From assembly GCA_031422555.1 (NCBI GenBank), contig JANPLZ010000131.1:1-6823 (forward strand): DNA of 6,823 bases, written 5' to 3'. The notes under the pieces were generated by a model, which was not told the DNA's origin, did not search any database, and was given only the letters and a program-made list of their open reading frames with translations. Each line of letters starts with the position of its first letter. Position 1 is the first letter of the stretch. Both the position numbers and the translations under genes were made by a program. Positions 6,335 to 6,823 of this stretch are shown here, piece after piece. The stretch is from JANNAT01 sp031422555 (GTDB taxonomy: Bacteria > Pseudomonadota > Alphaproteobacteria > Rhodobacterales > Rhodobacteraceae).

Positions 6335-6823
6335 CCCGGGAATTCAGGTTTGGTTTTGGCGCGAAAGGCGGCCACGCCCTCGGCCTTGTCGGCACTGGCG
6401 GCAATCATCCCGCTGCCAAGCGCTTCGATCATGGCAGACGTATCTTCGCCCACGCCTGCGTGAATCATGTATTTAGCCACCTCCGTGGCGCGTGGCGATT
6501 GGGCCAGCATCGCATTTGCCATCGCCTCGGCGCATGCGCGCGCATCTTCGGCCACTTCCGCCACAAAGCCCAATTCCAGCGCGCGATCCGCAGAAATCCG
6601 GCGGCCAAACAGCGCCATTTCCTTTATCACAGACTCTGGTAGCAATCGCGCCAGCCGCTGCGTGCCAGACCATCCGGGGACAATGCCAACGCCCGCCTCG
6701 GGGAGTGCGAGGCTAGCCTTTGGCACCATCACCCGGATGTCACATGCGGCGGCAAGCTCTAGCCCGCCACCAAAAGCATGGCCCGACAGGGCCGCAATAG
6801 TGGGTTTCGACAGCCGGGCCAGC
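6331..6823 (-). CDS. Enoyl-CoA hydratase/isomerase family protein, C-terminal part only
   Basis: The last 163 residues of a crotonase-superfamily enzyme; about 95 N-terminal residues lie beyond the right edge, judged from the usual length near 260. The visible part opens LARLSKPTIAALSGHAFGGG, continuing LELAAACDIRV. The GGG supplies an oxyanion-hole amide, and the Glu after it (visible residue 22) matches one catalytic glutamate of hydratases. The second appears in LALPEAGVGIVPGWSGTQRL (visible residue 42). With both glutamates present, reversible addition of water to a 2-enoyl-CoA is the likely reaction. The ending EGVAAFRAKTKPEFPG is the standard family C-terminus. An internal GTG/ATG near 6732 is not the true start, because the frame continues with conserved sequence to the window edge. 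Its TGA overlaps the aldehyde dehydrogenase ATG, suggesting translational coupling. The precise acyl-CoA substrate cannot be told. Confidence 0.93.
   Translation of the reverse strand, partial: LARLSKPTIAALSGHAFGGGLELAAACDIRVMVPKASLALPEAGVGIVPGWSGTQRLARLLPESVIKEMALFGRRISADRALELGFVAEVAEDARACAEAMANAMLAQSPRATEVAKYMIHAGVGEDTSAMIEALGSGMIAASADKAEGVAAFRAKTKPEFPG

Noticed and set aside
6331..6823. Feruloyl-CoA hydratase/lyase plus vanillin dehydrogenase (ferulate breakdown) as the meaning of the hydratase-aldehyde dehydrogenase pair
   Set aside because: The hydratase fragment has the two-glutamate GGGLELAAACD and LPEAGVGIVPG pattern of ordinary enoyl-CoA hydratases. As I recall it, feruloyl-CoA hydratase/lyase reads GWCFGGGFSPLVACD and then SEINWGIPPG, which does not match.

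Overview
All genes in this window lie on the minus strand and read from the right edge to the left edge. They are packed with short gaps or overlaps, as in one operon or co-directional cluster. The base composition is GC-rich. Codon use, strong Shine-Dalgarno sites and the gene families suggest an alphaproteobacterium. A Rhodobacterales-type organism is my best guess, but no marker gene is present to prove it.

In transcription order the layout is: (1) the 3' part of an enoyl-CoA hydratase/isomerase gene, running off the right edge (6823-6331); (2) an NAD-type aldehyde dehydrogenase whose first possible start overlaps the hydratase stop as ATGA (6334-4799); (3) a secreted sugar-binding protein, here SBP1 (4748-3495); (4) a 9-bp perfect GC hairpin; (5) two MalF/MalG-class ABC permeases with overlapping ends (3399-2494 and 2494-1616); (6) a second, 13-position GC hairpin; (7) a second, paralogous sugar-binding protein, SBP2 (1516-263); (8) the first 80 codons of the ABC ATPase, running off the left edge (242-1).

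The transporter belongs to the CUT1-type carbohydrate ABC importers and resembles the GtsABCD glucose/mannose importer of Pseudomonas. In the familiar gts order the genes run binding protein, permease, permease, ATPase. Here a second binding protein of the same length (417 residues) sits between the second permease and the ATPase. The simplest reading is one membrane channel and one ATPase served by two periplasmic receptors that arose by duplication. The two receptors differ at positions that I recall contact glucose in the Pseudomonas protein, so they may bind different ligands.

The two upstream enzymes handle acyl-CoA thioesters and aldehydes and are not usual partners of a sugar importer. 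They may degrade an aldehyde or acid released from the imported compound, or the importer may be co-transcribed for another reason. The substrate cannot be named from this sequence. There is no mobile element, CRISPR array, RNA gene or gene-free stretch over 100 bases. Apart from the dual-receptor arrangement and the enzyme pairing, the region looks like ordinary catabolic and transport DNA.
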